This document shows, one piece after another, positions 1 through 6,054 of a stretch of DNA of 11,425 bases. The position numbers were made by a program, and so were the translations under genes. The number at the start of each line of letters is the position of its first letter. The stretch's first letter is position 1. This stretch comes from Nitrospirota bacterium (GTDB lineage Bacteria > Nitrospirota > Nitrospiria > Nitrospirales > UBA8639): contig JAOUGQ010000082.1 of NCBI GenBank assembly GCA_029865515.1, forward strand, positions 1 to 11,425, read 5' to 3'. The notes under the pieces are model-generated. The model was given only the letters and a program-made list of their open reading frames with translations. It was not told the origin of the DNA and did no database searches.

Positions 1-282
1 GAGACTTACCGAGAATCGGCGCTGATACCACTCCGCCACCGCTGTCCGGAACGACAACATGCCATCGTAAGAGGGATATTGATGGTGTTTAGGATTGCCG
101 ACGGCCCTTCTCAATGATTCGATGATAGGGTCCGGTGTGGGCAAATCCGGATCTCCCACGCCCAGGTTGATAATATCCATCCCGCGTTCTATGGCCTTTC
201 GCTTCATGTCATCGATGGCGGCAAATAGATATGGTGGGAGTGTGCGGATCCGTTCCGCGTACTGAATAGGAAACCCTGCCAT
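1..282 (-). CDS. dapL: LL-diaminopimelate aminotransferase, N-terminal part (runs off left edge)
   Basis: Probably the PLP-dependent enzyme that transaminates tetrahydrodipicolinate directly to LL-diaminopimelate, in the cytoplasmic lysine and peptidoglycan precursor pathway. Only the first 94 residues are present. They show the fold-type I aminotransferase N terminus: a helix beginning IQYAERIRTLPPYLF, then INLGVGDPDLPTPDPI (about residues 38-53) and a segment with HHQYPSY and FRTAVAEWYQRRF (about 69-90), the pattern of DapL and closely related class I/II aminotransferases. The PLP lysine would lie outside the window. The ATG at 282 is preceded by AGGAG (292-296) with nine bases between. It is the third gene of a minus-strand series after the amidotransferase, separated from it by 131 bases that contain a tandem repeat. 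An AlaC/YfdZ-like aminotransferase is the main alternative. Confidence 0.83.
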   Translation of the reverse strand, partial: MAGFPIQYAERIRTLPPYLFAAIDDMKRKAIERGMDIINLGVGDPDLPTPDPIIESLRRAVGNPKHHQYPSYDGMLSFRTAVAEWYQRRFSVSL

Positions 283-316
283 GAAATCGTTCTCCTTTCC
301 GGAAACAGATGAATAA

Positions 317-364
317 GAACCCGTTACGGTACCAAATTCGGAACCCGTTACGGTACCGTCTGCG
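317..364. repeat. Two tandem 24-bp units upstream of dapL
   Basis: The 17-mer gaacccgttacggtacc occurs at 317-333 and again, identical, at 341-357, giving a 24-base period. Each copy contains the odd palindrome CCGTTACGG and the palindrome GGTACC; in the second copy the latter extends to ACGGTACCGT (350-359). The pair lies 34 bases upstream of the dapL start codon. It could be an operator, or a member of a dispersed intergenic repeat family. Nothing in the window decides between these. Confidence 0.8.
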
Positions 365-413
365 AAAGAATTCCTTGAGTTTTGACGCTGAAAAACCTGT
401 TAGGATGAGACCG

Positions 414-1097
414 TCATTGGAATCCGGTTAAATGGCCAATTAACCGATCGGCCAACTGATGGAGAGTCGGCAGGTGGGGAAGCGATTGGTCTTGGATCAT
501 CTCGGAGGACATTCCCCCTCGTTGAACATCTTGGGGACATTCCCGGCACAAAGCCCGCATGCCGGCCTCTTCCATTTCCAGATGAAAGAGGAGGCCATAG
601 ATTCGATCTTTCATCCGGAATGCCTGAACAGGAAAATCCACTGAGGTCGCCAGATGTGCGCTCCCGGAGGGGAGGGTCATCCCCTCTCCATGCCATTGAA
701 AAACGGGAAAGGCCTGAGGCAGGGACCTAAAAACCGGATCGACTTTCCCCGTTTGAGTTAACGAGACGGGAACCATGCCAATTTCAAACTTCGGCCCGGG
801 TGCCACCGAGGCGCCCAGCGCTTTGGCAAGAAGCTGCGCCCCGAAACAAATACCCAGAACAGGAATGCCACACTCCATGGCTGTTCTCACAAAACGGAGT
901 TCGTCCTCGATCCAGGAATCTGGATCATTGACCGACATGGGACCTCCCATGATGAGCAGAAAATTTCCGTAATCCAGGGGCAGTTGGTCGGCAGGGACCA
1001 CCACACTCCTTACACGATATCCACGAGTTTCCAGGGCACGTCGAAAAACCCCAGGGCCCTCAAAGGGGACATGCTGGAGACAGAGGGCTTCCTTCAT
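414..1097 (-). CDS. Class I glutamine amidotransferase (GMP synthase-like)
   Basis: A 227-residue stand-alone class I glutamine amidotransferase domain, which normally hydrolyses glutamine and passes ammonia to a partner or acts on a gamma-glutamyl compound. Visible signatures are LLIMGGPMSVND (about residues 47-58), the nucleophile elbow GICFGAQ with Cys84, QWHGE around residue 135, and FHLEM carrying His172 and Glu174, which completes a Cys-His-Glu triad. The usual Pro of the FHPE motif is Leu here, a change common in this GMP-synthase-like group. No synthase domain is fused and none is adjacent, so the acceptor substrate is unknown. The ATG at 1097 follows GAGGG with a plausible spacing. 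It lies between a methyltransferase and dapL, all on the minus strand. It lacks the GVCLGHQ-type motif of PabA or TrpG, so it is not an obvious partner for the pabB at the other end of the window. Confidence 0.85.
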   Translation of the reverse strand: MKEALCLQHVPFEGPGVFRRALETRGYRVRSVVVPADQLPLDYGNFLLIMGGPMSVNDPDSWIEDELRFVRTAMECGIPVLGICFGAQLLAKALGASVAPGPKFEIGMVPVSLTQTGKVDPVFRSLPQAFPVFQWHGEGMTLPSGSAHLATSVDFPVQAFRMKDRIYGLLFHLEMEEAGMRALCRECPQDVQRGGMSSEMIQDQSLPHLPTLHQLADRLIGHLTGFQ

Positions 1098-1119
1098 GAA
1101 GCAGCCCTCAGCTCAAGGA

Positions 1120-1148
1120 AAGGTATGATCGGTTCTGATCTAGAACAA
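1120..1148 (-). promoter_or_regulatory. Weak candidate promoter with inverted repeat upstream of the amidotransferase gene
   Basis: On the minus strand TTGTTC (1148-1143) is followed after 17 bases by TACCTT (1125-1120), a weak sigma-70-like pair. The inverted repeat GTTCT-GATCT-AGAAC (1132-1146) overlaps the -35 region and the spacer, where a repressor site might sit. Both matches are modest and could be chance. Confidence 0.2.
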
Positions 1149-1252
1149 ATCAGCGAGAGGTTGGAGAGAGTCTCTCTGGCATTCACAAAAGAGGAATATT
1201 GGAACGTGTTTGGGGAAAAGAATAGACCGGTCTAAAGTACCATGGAGAATGC

Positions 1253-1921
1253 TTAGGAATTTCCGTTCAGGGCATAGCCATTCGCAAAGACTGATTGTTG
1301 CCCATTTTTCTTATTCACGCATTCCACTAAATGCCAGAACCGCAACGGATTGACTTTCTTTTTACTGACCACCATCAGGCAGGTGCCTTCCAATACGGTA
1401 TGTAACGCCAGATCGGTCCTGAAACCGATATGTTTACACAGAGGGGAAATCCATTTTTCCACCGCCGCAATCACCTTATTCCCATTGCTAAAGTGATTGA
1501 GCATAATAATTCGGCCGCCTGGTTTACACACCCGGATCATTTCAGCCACCACAGAACGGTAATCAGGAACCGCCGTAACCACGTAGGCCGCCATGACAAT
1601 ATCAAAATGATTATCAGGGAGATTCATGTTTCCCGCGTCCATTCTCTGGAGGGTCACATGGTTCAATCCATACTCCTGCACCCGACGTCGAGCGTGTTCC
1701 AGCATACCATCTGAAAGGTCGATGCCCAGCACTTCACAAGAGGGAGGATAGAGAGGCAGGGCTTCCCCCGTTCCTACTCCAACCTCTAAAACCTTGCACC
1801 CGGGCTCGATCGGCAACCCGCGCACGGCGGATTCACGAGATTGTTTAAACGCTTTTCCAAACGTGTGGTCATAGACAGAGGCATACGCACTGTAAACCCG
1901 CTCCACTTTCTTAAGATCCAT
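1253..1921 (-). CDS. SAM-dependent methyltransferase, PmtA/UbiE-like
   Basis: A 222-residue class I methyltransferase. Motif I is LEVGVGTGE (residues 45-53), the acidic end of beta-2 is GIDLS (66-70), MDAGN (94-98) marks motif II, and FDIVMAAYVVTAVPD (106-120) is followed by the post-motif RVCKPGGRIIMLNHF (130-144). The N terminus VERVYSAYASVYDHTFGKAF and the NHF after the GG motif resemble Rhodobacter-type phosphatidylethanolamine N-methyltransferase (PmtA) more than quinone methyltransferases, but both families share this layout. A role in phospholipid or quinone methylation is therefore an inference. It is cytoplasmic and possibly membrane-associated; no transmembrane segment is evident. 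The ATG at 1921 has GGAGG (1926-1930) four bases upstream. The amidotransferase gene follows on the same strand after 155 bases, so co-transcription is uncertain. Confidence 0.85.
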   Translation of the reverse strand: MDLKKVERVYSAYASVYDHTFGKAFKQSRESAVRGLPIEPGCKVLEVGVGTGEALPLYPPSCEVLGIDLSDGMLEHARRRVQEYGLNHVTLQRMDAGNMNLPDNHFDIVMAAYVVTAVPDYRSVVAEMIRVCKPGGRIIMLNHFSNGNKVIAAVEKWISPLCKHIGFRTDLALHTVLEGTCLMVVSKKKVNPLRFWHLVECVNKKNGQQSVFANGYALNGNS

Positions 1922-2279
1922 TTTTCCTCCATGGTGGTGTCCTTCTCATTCCACACCCCTTCGAGGGAGATTGACTTTCGACATGCATACTGTTGGATAG
2001 GGAATTGGTTACCTGAGGCGGGAACCCCAAATTTTGGTGCCGTAGGGGGACGGCCCACCTAATTTACCTAACGGAAGGCTAATCTACCGGAGTAGAGGAA
2101 GGGAGTCAACTACAAAAACCTTTATCCATCCAGCCCCTGTTCAAGACCTTTGTCCTCATCATTAGTGAAATCCCTCGCAAGTCATGCCGCCATCAGTCAG
2201 GGATTGCAAACACCCAGGTCGTCCTCTACAATTCTGTCCTCATCCTGAGTCACCGTGGAAAGTCCTAAGGAGGATGCTC
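1922..2279. other. Divergent intergenic region, 358 bases
   Basis: This region lies between the methyltransferase start (minus) and the exported-protein start (plus). It holds the ribosome-binding site of the methyltransferase at its left end and the promoter and ribosome-binding site of the exported protein at its right end. I see no tRNA, no convincing small gene and no repeat in the rest. No clear promoter for the methyltransferase could be identified. Confidence 0.6.
2204..2232 (+). promoter_or_regulatory. Sigma-70-like promoter of the exported-protein gene
   Basis: TTGCAA (2204-2209), a 17-base spacer and TACAAT (2227-2232) make a good match. Transcription would begin near 2239, downstream of the more distal in-frame ATG at 2184, which argues for translation from 2280 instead. 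Confidence 0.6.
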
Positions 2280-2945
2280 ATGTTCCCAATTCTATCCTCG
2301 TCCATTCGTCTCTCACTCCCTATCTGTGCCATGACCCTTATCGGTTTTGGTGCCTACCCCTCGGTCTCCTCTGCCATTGATTTGTCCATGACCATGGAAC
2401 AAGCCAATGAAGCACTGGCGACCGGTCGCAAAACCATGGAAAAAACCGAGTCGGTAGAAGATGTGGCTGCAGTGATGAAAGCTTCGGAGCGGGTGATTCG
2501 AGTCGGAGCTGATCCCGAAGTCGATCCCTGTGGCGCACATGCCATTTTACGGACCAGGCACTATTGGTTGGAATACTTCGGCCGCCGCGAAGCAGCGGAA
2601 TCCAAACGGCAAAAACAAGAAATCCGTATGCCAGAGGCCAAAATTCAAGAAATTCTGGATATGCCCTACCTCGAAGTAGAAATCCGGTTATGCGGAGAGG
2701 AAGAGTTCTTTGCGGAAGGGGCGGAAGTCGCCCTTCAACAAGGTTCGAATACGATTCGTCCCGTCGACATCGGCCCCGCGGAGCGTGGCCGAAAAAATCC
2801 AGGCCCCACTCACAGCTTTCGGTCCAGGTTTACCGCGCGATTTGCCTATGCCGACTTCGATCCCCAAGCGCCTGGAACGTTCGTGGTGTTTTTCCCTGAT
2901 GGGAAACTCATCAATATACCCGCCGACTTCTCCAAAATTCATTAG
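2280..2945 (+). CDS. Exported protein of unknown function
   Basis: I do not recognise the family. The ATG at 2280 is chosen because AAGGAGG (2267-2273) sits six bases upstream and the protein then opens with a normal signal peptide: Arg10, a hydrophobic core (about residues 11-26) and a likely signal peptidase I site after SVSSA (residue 32). The frame remains open upstream to an ATG at 2184, but a promoter lies between. The 221-residue precursor gives a mature periplasmic or secreted protein. It starts with a helical, charged stretch (about 36-75), then DPCGAHAILRTRHYWLEYFGRREAAE, and ends in a probable beta-rich part with FVVFFPDGKLINIP. Only two cysteines remain after cleavage, Cys84 and Cys138, so a disulfide is possible. 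It is transcribed alone, divergent from the methyltransferase and convergent with the ABC exporter. No catalytic motif is apparent. Confidence 0.8.
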   Translation: MFPILSSSIRLSLPICAMTLIGFGAYPSVSSAIDLSMTMEQANEALATGRKTMEKTESVEDVAAVMKASERVIRVGADPEVDPCGAHAILRTRHYWLEYFGRREAAESKRQKQEIRMPEAKIQEILDMPYLEVEIRLCGEEEFFAEGAEVALQQGSNTIRPVDIGPAERGRKNPGPTHSFRSRFTARFAYADFDPQAPGTFVVFFPDGKLINIPADFSKIH

Positions 2946-3018
2946 CCCTATCTCCCTGAAAACCGGGCTTACGGACCATCGAGGGCCAGTCGTTGCGTCT
3001 CAACGTCGATCGGAACTG
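2944..3018. terminator. Possible stem-loops between convergent genes
   Basis: AGCCC (2944-2948) can pair with GGGCT (2965-2969) across a 16-base loop. CAGTCGTTG (2987-2995) can pair with CAACG (3001-3005) and ACTG (3015-3018) if nine bases bulge out. Neither is followed by a T-run, so rho-independent termination for the two converging genes is only a guess. Confidence 0.25.
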
Positions 3019-3033
3019 ACACGGAGGCTTTTC

Positions 3034-4833
3034 TCAAAATTTCCTTATTGGCTCTACGTTCCGCTCTTGAGGCAAGAGGGGCGTTTTCAGACTTTCCGTT
3101 CGTTCCGAGATACCCTCAACCTCTCGCAGCGTATAGAGGTGATGATAGAGCCCGCGCCTGGCGAGTAATTCTTCGTGTTGGCCTTCCTCCACAATCATAC
3201 CTTTGTGCAATACCAGAATTCGATTCGCCCGCTGAATGGAAGAAAACCGGTGGGCAATCATCAGTGTGGTGCGTCCCTTCATGAGTTCGGTCAACGCTGA
3301 CTGCACCAGGGATTCCGACTGACTATCCAATGCCGAGGTGGCCTCATCCAGAATCAAGATTCTCGGATCTTTGAGCAGTGCCCTGGCAATCGCGATGCGC
3401 TGCCGCTGTCCTCCCGACAAATTAATCCCCTTTTCACCAAGAACCGTGGCATATCCATCCGGAAGAGATTGAATGAATTCGTGAGCGTTGGCCCGGCGAC
3501 TGGCCTCAATCATGTCTGATTCCGAGGCTTCGGCCCGTCCGTACCGGATATTGTCAGCGATAGTGCCCCCAAACAGCAGAGTTTCCTGCGGCACGAGAGC
3601 AAGCTGTTGATACAGACTATCCAATTGAATGGATGGAAGATCATGCCCATCGATAAGAACCCGGCCTGAGGTTGGATCATAAAAGCGGTGAAGCAAATTC
3701 ACAATCGTGGTCTTCCCGGCTCCGGTTGGTCCCACCAGTGCCACACATTCCCCGGCCTGTATCGAAAACGATACGGAATCCAACACAGGAGGGCGGCCCT
3801 CATAGGCAAATCCCACATGATCGAATTGCACGTGTCCGTGAATGGGTGTTACGGCCTTCGCCATTGGACTATCCTGAATTTCCAGTGGCGTATCCAATAG
3901 CTCAAACACCCGTGTCATCGCGCCTTGCACTTCTTTCACCTGAGAAAATATCCTGGCGGCTGATCCAAACGGGCCAATTAAAATTCCCGCAAACAGAACA
4001 AACGAAAATAATTCCCCGGGTGATAACTGCCCTTCGATGACTTGCTTGCCCCCATACCACAAGACGCCAATCGCCATCGCAAACGTACAGAAGGTGATGA
4101 CGGGAACAAAAACCGCCAGTACCGCCGTCCGTCTCATGGTGGTCGCTAATAAGGCCTCCACGGCTGAACGAAACCGTGCTTCTTCTCTCTTGCCCTGGAC
4201 AAAGGACTTGACCACCCGAATGCCTGACACCACTTCTTCAATCAACGTGGTCACGTGGGCCGTTTGATCCTGAATTTGCATGGATAAGACTTTCAACCGT
4301 TTTCCAAAGGTCCGGGCGACAATGGCCAGCAAAGGCAAGAGGATCAAAATCAACAGGCACAACCGCCAATTCATTACCAGGAGAAATCCCACGCCTCCAA
4401 TGATAGTCACCAGATGTTTCAGGGCATCCATTGGCGTTTCAGTCAACAAATTTTGAATCACTCCCACATCGTTCATTAATCGGGAAATCAACTCTCCTGT
4501 CCTGCGTTTGGCGAAAAAACTCAGTGACAACCGATGAAGATGTGAAAAGACATGGGTGCGAAAATCCGCCATCACATGTTGAGACGCGAGCGCGGTCAAA
4601 TAGCTGTGGCCCATCGATAACAGGCCCTGTCCAATGACCAACCCGACAAACACCCACACCATGCCCGTCAATTTCGGCAAATCGCGTTGCACAGTAATGA
4701 GATCCCACAGAGAGCCGCCCAGCCGGATCAAGAGGAGATTGCACGCCGCGACCCCCATCACCAATACCCCCGCACCACCCATGGTCATCAGATAGGGCCG
4801 GAGAAAGGGAATGAAACGTGAGAGGTATTTCAT
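3034..4833 (-). CDS. MsbA-like ABC exporter, fused permease and ATPase
   Basis: A homodimer-type ABC half-transporter of 599 residues that probably flips or exports a lipid or hydrophobic compound across the inner membrane. The N-terminal half carries about six membrane segments, including the membrane-proximal RFIPFLRPYLM, and an intracellular stretch SFFAKRRTGELISRLMNDV. The ATPase half has Walker A GPTGAGKT (368-375), Q-loop VPQET, signature LSGGQRQR (472-479), Walker B ILILDE (492-497) and the switch His in IAHRFSS (His528). All catalytic residues are present. The family (MsbA, LmrA, BmrA and others) is clear; the substrate is not. The ATG at 4833 matches the usual start of the family. 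A GTG at 4878 would add 15 polar residues. Neither has a Shine-Dalgarno sequence, and TATAAT lies just ahead of the ATG, suggesting a leaderless transcript. It follows the small 79-aa gene after 108 bases. Confidence 0.9.
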   Translation of the reverse strand: MKYLSRFIPFLRPYLMTMGGAGVLVMGVAACNLLLIRLGGSLWDLITVQRDLPKLTGMVWVFVGLVIGQGLLSMGHSYLTALASQHVMADFRTHVFSHLHRLSLSFFAKRRTGELISRLMNDVGVIQNLLTETPMDALKHLVTIIGGVGFLLVMNWRLCLLILILLPLLAIVARTFGKRLKVLSMQIQDQTAHVTTLIEEVVSGIRVVKSFVQGKREEARFRSAVEALLATTMRRTAVLAVFVPVITFCTFAMAIGVLWYGGKQVIEGQLSPGELFSFVLFAGILIGPFGSAARIFSQVKEVQGAMTRVFELLDTPLEIQDSPMAKAVTPIHGHVQFDHVGFAYEGRPPVLDSVSFSIQAGECVALVGPTGAGKTTIVNLLHRFYDPTSGRVLIDGHDLPSIQLDSLYQQLALVPQETLLFGGTIADNIRYGRAEASESDMIEASRRANAHEFIQSLPDGYATVLGEKGINLSGGQRQRIAIARALLKDPRILILDEATSALDSQSESLVQSALTELMKGRTTLMIAHRFSSIQRANRILVLHKGMIVEEGQHEELLARRGLYHHLYTLREVEGISERTESLKTPLLPQERNVEPIRKF

Positions 4834-4839
4834 AGGAGC

Positions 4840-4845
4840 ATTATA
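4840..4845 (-). promoter_or_regulatory. TATAAT box immediately upstream of the ABC exporter ATG
   Basis: A perfect -10 hexamer read on the minus strand, with six bases (GCTCCT) between it and the ATG at 4833. Transcription would begin at or within the start codon. No -35 hexamer is recognisable at 16-18 bases, so the element may be fortuitous. Confidence 0.35.
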
Positions 4846-4941
4846 CGAACAACAGAAACCGTGGGCTGAAGGAAGCACTCAACGTGAGAAATACCCAATC
4901 AGCGGAGGGGGCAAATGGGAGAGGAAAATCTGTATCGGTGC

Positions 4942-5181
4942 TTAATCGAGTTGAATAACCGATTCGATTTGATTTTTGTTTAACGCCACAAACTCGGAAT
5001 GTTCAGTATCATTGATCAGCACATCCGTTAAATTGATAAACAGGACAGACTCATCATTTAAGACATCTGAAATTCGATTTCGCATGGGCGGGATCAAGAG
5101 ATCTCCGACATAAGACGCCAGGGAGGAGCGTACCCGAATACGAGTTTTTTTCCCCTGGGTCATGTTCAAACCCTTGACCAT
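4942..5181 (-). CDS. Small conserved-type protein, DUF6812-like
   Basis: A 79-residue soluble protein with no signal peptide or membrane segment. The pattern is basic TRIRVRSSLASYVGDLLIPP, then RISDVLNDESVLFINLTDV (about residues 36-54), then EFVALNKNQIESVIQL at the C terminus. This layout (beta strand, NRxSDxLN, FxxLTDV, FVAxNKxxI) resembles short proteins grouped as DUF6812, which I recall from Nitrospirota and related bacteria; the assignment is from memory and unverified. Function is unknown. The ATG at 5181 is taken as the start, but the in-frame ATG at 5163 is better preceded (AAGGG eight bases upstream) and may be the real one. It begins 15 bases after the bS22-like gene and is probably co-transcribed with it. 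Confidence 0.75.
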   Translation of the reverse strand: MVKGLNMTQGKKTRIRVRSSLASYVGDLLIPPMRNRISDVLNDESVLFINLTDVLINDTEHSEFVALNKNQIESVIQLD

Positions 5182-5196
5182 CCCGCCCTATGGAAA

Positions 5197-5292
5197 TTAA
5201 TTACGACGTTTGGCGAATTTCATTCGGCGACGGAGTTTTTTATGTTTATGCTTGCGCATTTTCTTCCTCCGTTTTTTGACAACACTCGACAT
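5197..5292 (-). CDS. Small-subunit ribosomal protein bS22/mS38-like (AURKAIP1/COX24 domain)
   Basis: A 31-residue protein, translated by hand from an ATG at 5292 to a TAA at 5199-5197. It begins MSSVVKKRRKKMRKHKHKKL and continues RRRMKFAKRRN. Eighteen residues are Lys or Arg and two are His. The arrangement VxKKRRKKMRKHKHKKLRRR is the hallmark of the AURKAIP1/COX24 family, which includes mycobacterial bS22 and mitochondrial mS38 of the ribosomal small subunit. From family knowledge it should sit in an rRNA-lined pocket near the decoding region; that role here is inferred. Its small size makes it easy to miss in automated annotation. A Shine-Dalgarno match is weak (AGGA ten bases upstream). 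A credible promoter lies about 100 bases upstream, and the 79-aa gene follows after 15 bases. Confidence 0.88.
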   Translation of the reverse strand: MSSVVKKRRKKMRKHKHKKLRRRMKFAKRRN

Positions 5293-5390
5293 AAAGGTAC
5301 ATTCCTGGGTTAATTCGGTTCTGCACTCTAGGGGCCGGAGGATACATCTCCACGCTTTTGGCGAACAAGTCCCGTTGTGCCGGCGGATTT

Positions 5391-5418
5391 CCTATCACAG
5401 GGTCCAGAAAGGTGTCAA
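5391..5418 (-). promoter_or_regulatory. Promoter of the bS22-like gene
   Basis: On the minus strand a perfect TTGACA (5418-5413), a 16-base spacer and GATAGG (5396-5391) preceded by an extended -10 TG. Transcription would start near 5385 and leave a leader of about 90 bases before the ATG at 5292. The leader can form a short GGAG/CTCC stem, but no known riboswitch is apparent. Confidence 0.5.
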
Positions 5419-5480
5419 GGAAACCACCTACATCATACCTGTTCCTTCACACAATAATCATCTACTTTTTCTAAATTCCC

Positions 5481-5510
5481 TTGACCCCCTCCAGTGTCCT
5501 TATCCATTAT
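5481..5510 (+). promoter_or_regulatory. Candidate promoter of the lipoprotein gene
   Basis: TTGACC (5481-5486), an 18-base spacer and CATTAT (5505-5510). The start point would fall within a few bases of the ATG at 5519, which has no Shine-Dalgarno sequence, so a leaderless message is possible. An overlapping TATAGA (5508-5513) is too far from this -35 element. Confidence 0.35.
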
Positions 5511-5518
5511 AGAATTTC

Positions 5519-6013
5519 ATGATTTCTCTTCGATCCAGGAACAGACACTTTTGGGCGTTTCTGATGACCACGTTGGTCCTCGTTTCACTAGCGGGAACAG
5601 GCTGTTCGAAAAAAGAAGCCAAATACCCCGAAGATCACGCCCGATTCCAACGAGTGGTCCAAGCCATCAAAACACTGGAAACCACCTATGTCAATAAAGA
5701 TGCCTCGGCATTTCACGAATTACTCCTTCCCCTGGAAAAACTGGATCTCCTAGAGACCCAAGTCCGGCAAGACTTTGCCGCGTTTTCCACGATTCACCTG
5801 GACCTGAACGTGGACCGCATTGTGATTGATGGAGACCACATTTCCGCCTTTGTCTCTTGGCAAGGCGACTGGCAGCGCACACCCCAGGAGGCTTCCGCTC
5901 AAGCGAGCGGACATGGAATTCTGTTGTGGAGCGGGAATCAAGTCATCCTGCTCCGCGGGACAGAAGGAGACCTGCCGTTTGGCATAACACACCGCCCCAA
6001 CTTTCCCTCTTAA
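5519..6013 (+). CDS. Putative lipoprotein of unknown function
   Basis: A 164-residue protein with a signal sequence: Arg5, Arg7, Asn8 and Arg9, a hydrophobic core FWAFLMTTLVLVSLAG and Cys29, followed by SKKEAKYPEDHARF. The lipobox reads GTGC, with Gly at -3 where Leu is usual, so lipidation by Lgt/Lsp is likely but not certain. The mature part has a helix containing FQRVVQAIKTLETTYVNKDASAFHELLLPL, then alternating strands such as LDLNVDRIVIDGDHISAFVSWQGDWQ and GILLWSGNQVILL. This helix-then-beta-sheet order recalls SnoaL/NTF2-like folds, but I see no defining motif. The ATG at 5519 has no Shine-Dalgarno sequence. nadB begins 41 bases after its stop on the same strand and may be co-transcribed; a functional link is not evident. 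Confidence 0.75.
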   Translation: MISLRSRNRHFWAFLMTTLVLVSLAGTGCSKKEAKYPEDHARFQRVVQAIKTLETTYVNKDASAFHELLLPLEKLDLLETQVRQDFAAFSTIHLDLNVDRIVIDGDHISAFVSWQGDWQRTPQEASAQASGHGILLWSGNQVILLRGTEGDLPFGITHRPNFPS

Positions 6014-6054
6014 TTTTCAACACTTTTTCACTGTTCAACCCATTTTCCCTTTCC

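Noticed and set aside
317..357. Two direct repeats as a CRISPR remnant
   Set aside because: Only two 17-bp copies with a 7-base gap, no spacer-sized intervals and no cas gene nearby.
528..590. FHLEM in place of FHPE in the amidotransferase as an inactivating change
   Set aside because: The His and Glu are retained, and Leu at this position is frequent in this group of amidotransferases.
414..1097. Amidotransferase as the PabA partner of pabB
   Set aside because: The nucleophile elbow GICFGAQ and the overall pattern are GMP-synthase-like rather than PabA/TrpG-like, and the genes are 7.5 kb apart.
2184..2279. N-terminal extension of the exported protein to an ATG at 2184
   Set aside because: A good promoter and Shine-Dalgarno sequence lie downstream of that ATG, and the added residues would bury the signal peptide.
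2710..3168. Plus-strand open frame of 152 codons across the 2945 gene end
   Set aside because: It overlaps the exported protein and the ABC exporter C terminus, has no ribosome-binding site or family pattern, and the overlapping frames have clear support.
3672..4040. Plus-strand open frame of 122 codons inside the ABC exporter
   Set aside because: It is antisense to the well-conserved ATPase domain and its composition is that of a shadow frame.
5293..5385. Leader of the bS22-like gene as a riboswitch or ribosomal autoregulatory element
   Set aside because: Only short stems such as GGAG/CTCC are visible, and nothing matches a known conserved leader.
5857..6054. Extension of nadB upstream into the lipoprotein gene
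   Set aside because: The added residues overlap the lipoprotein in another frame and have no match to the NadB N terminus, which begins near STDFLILGAG.
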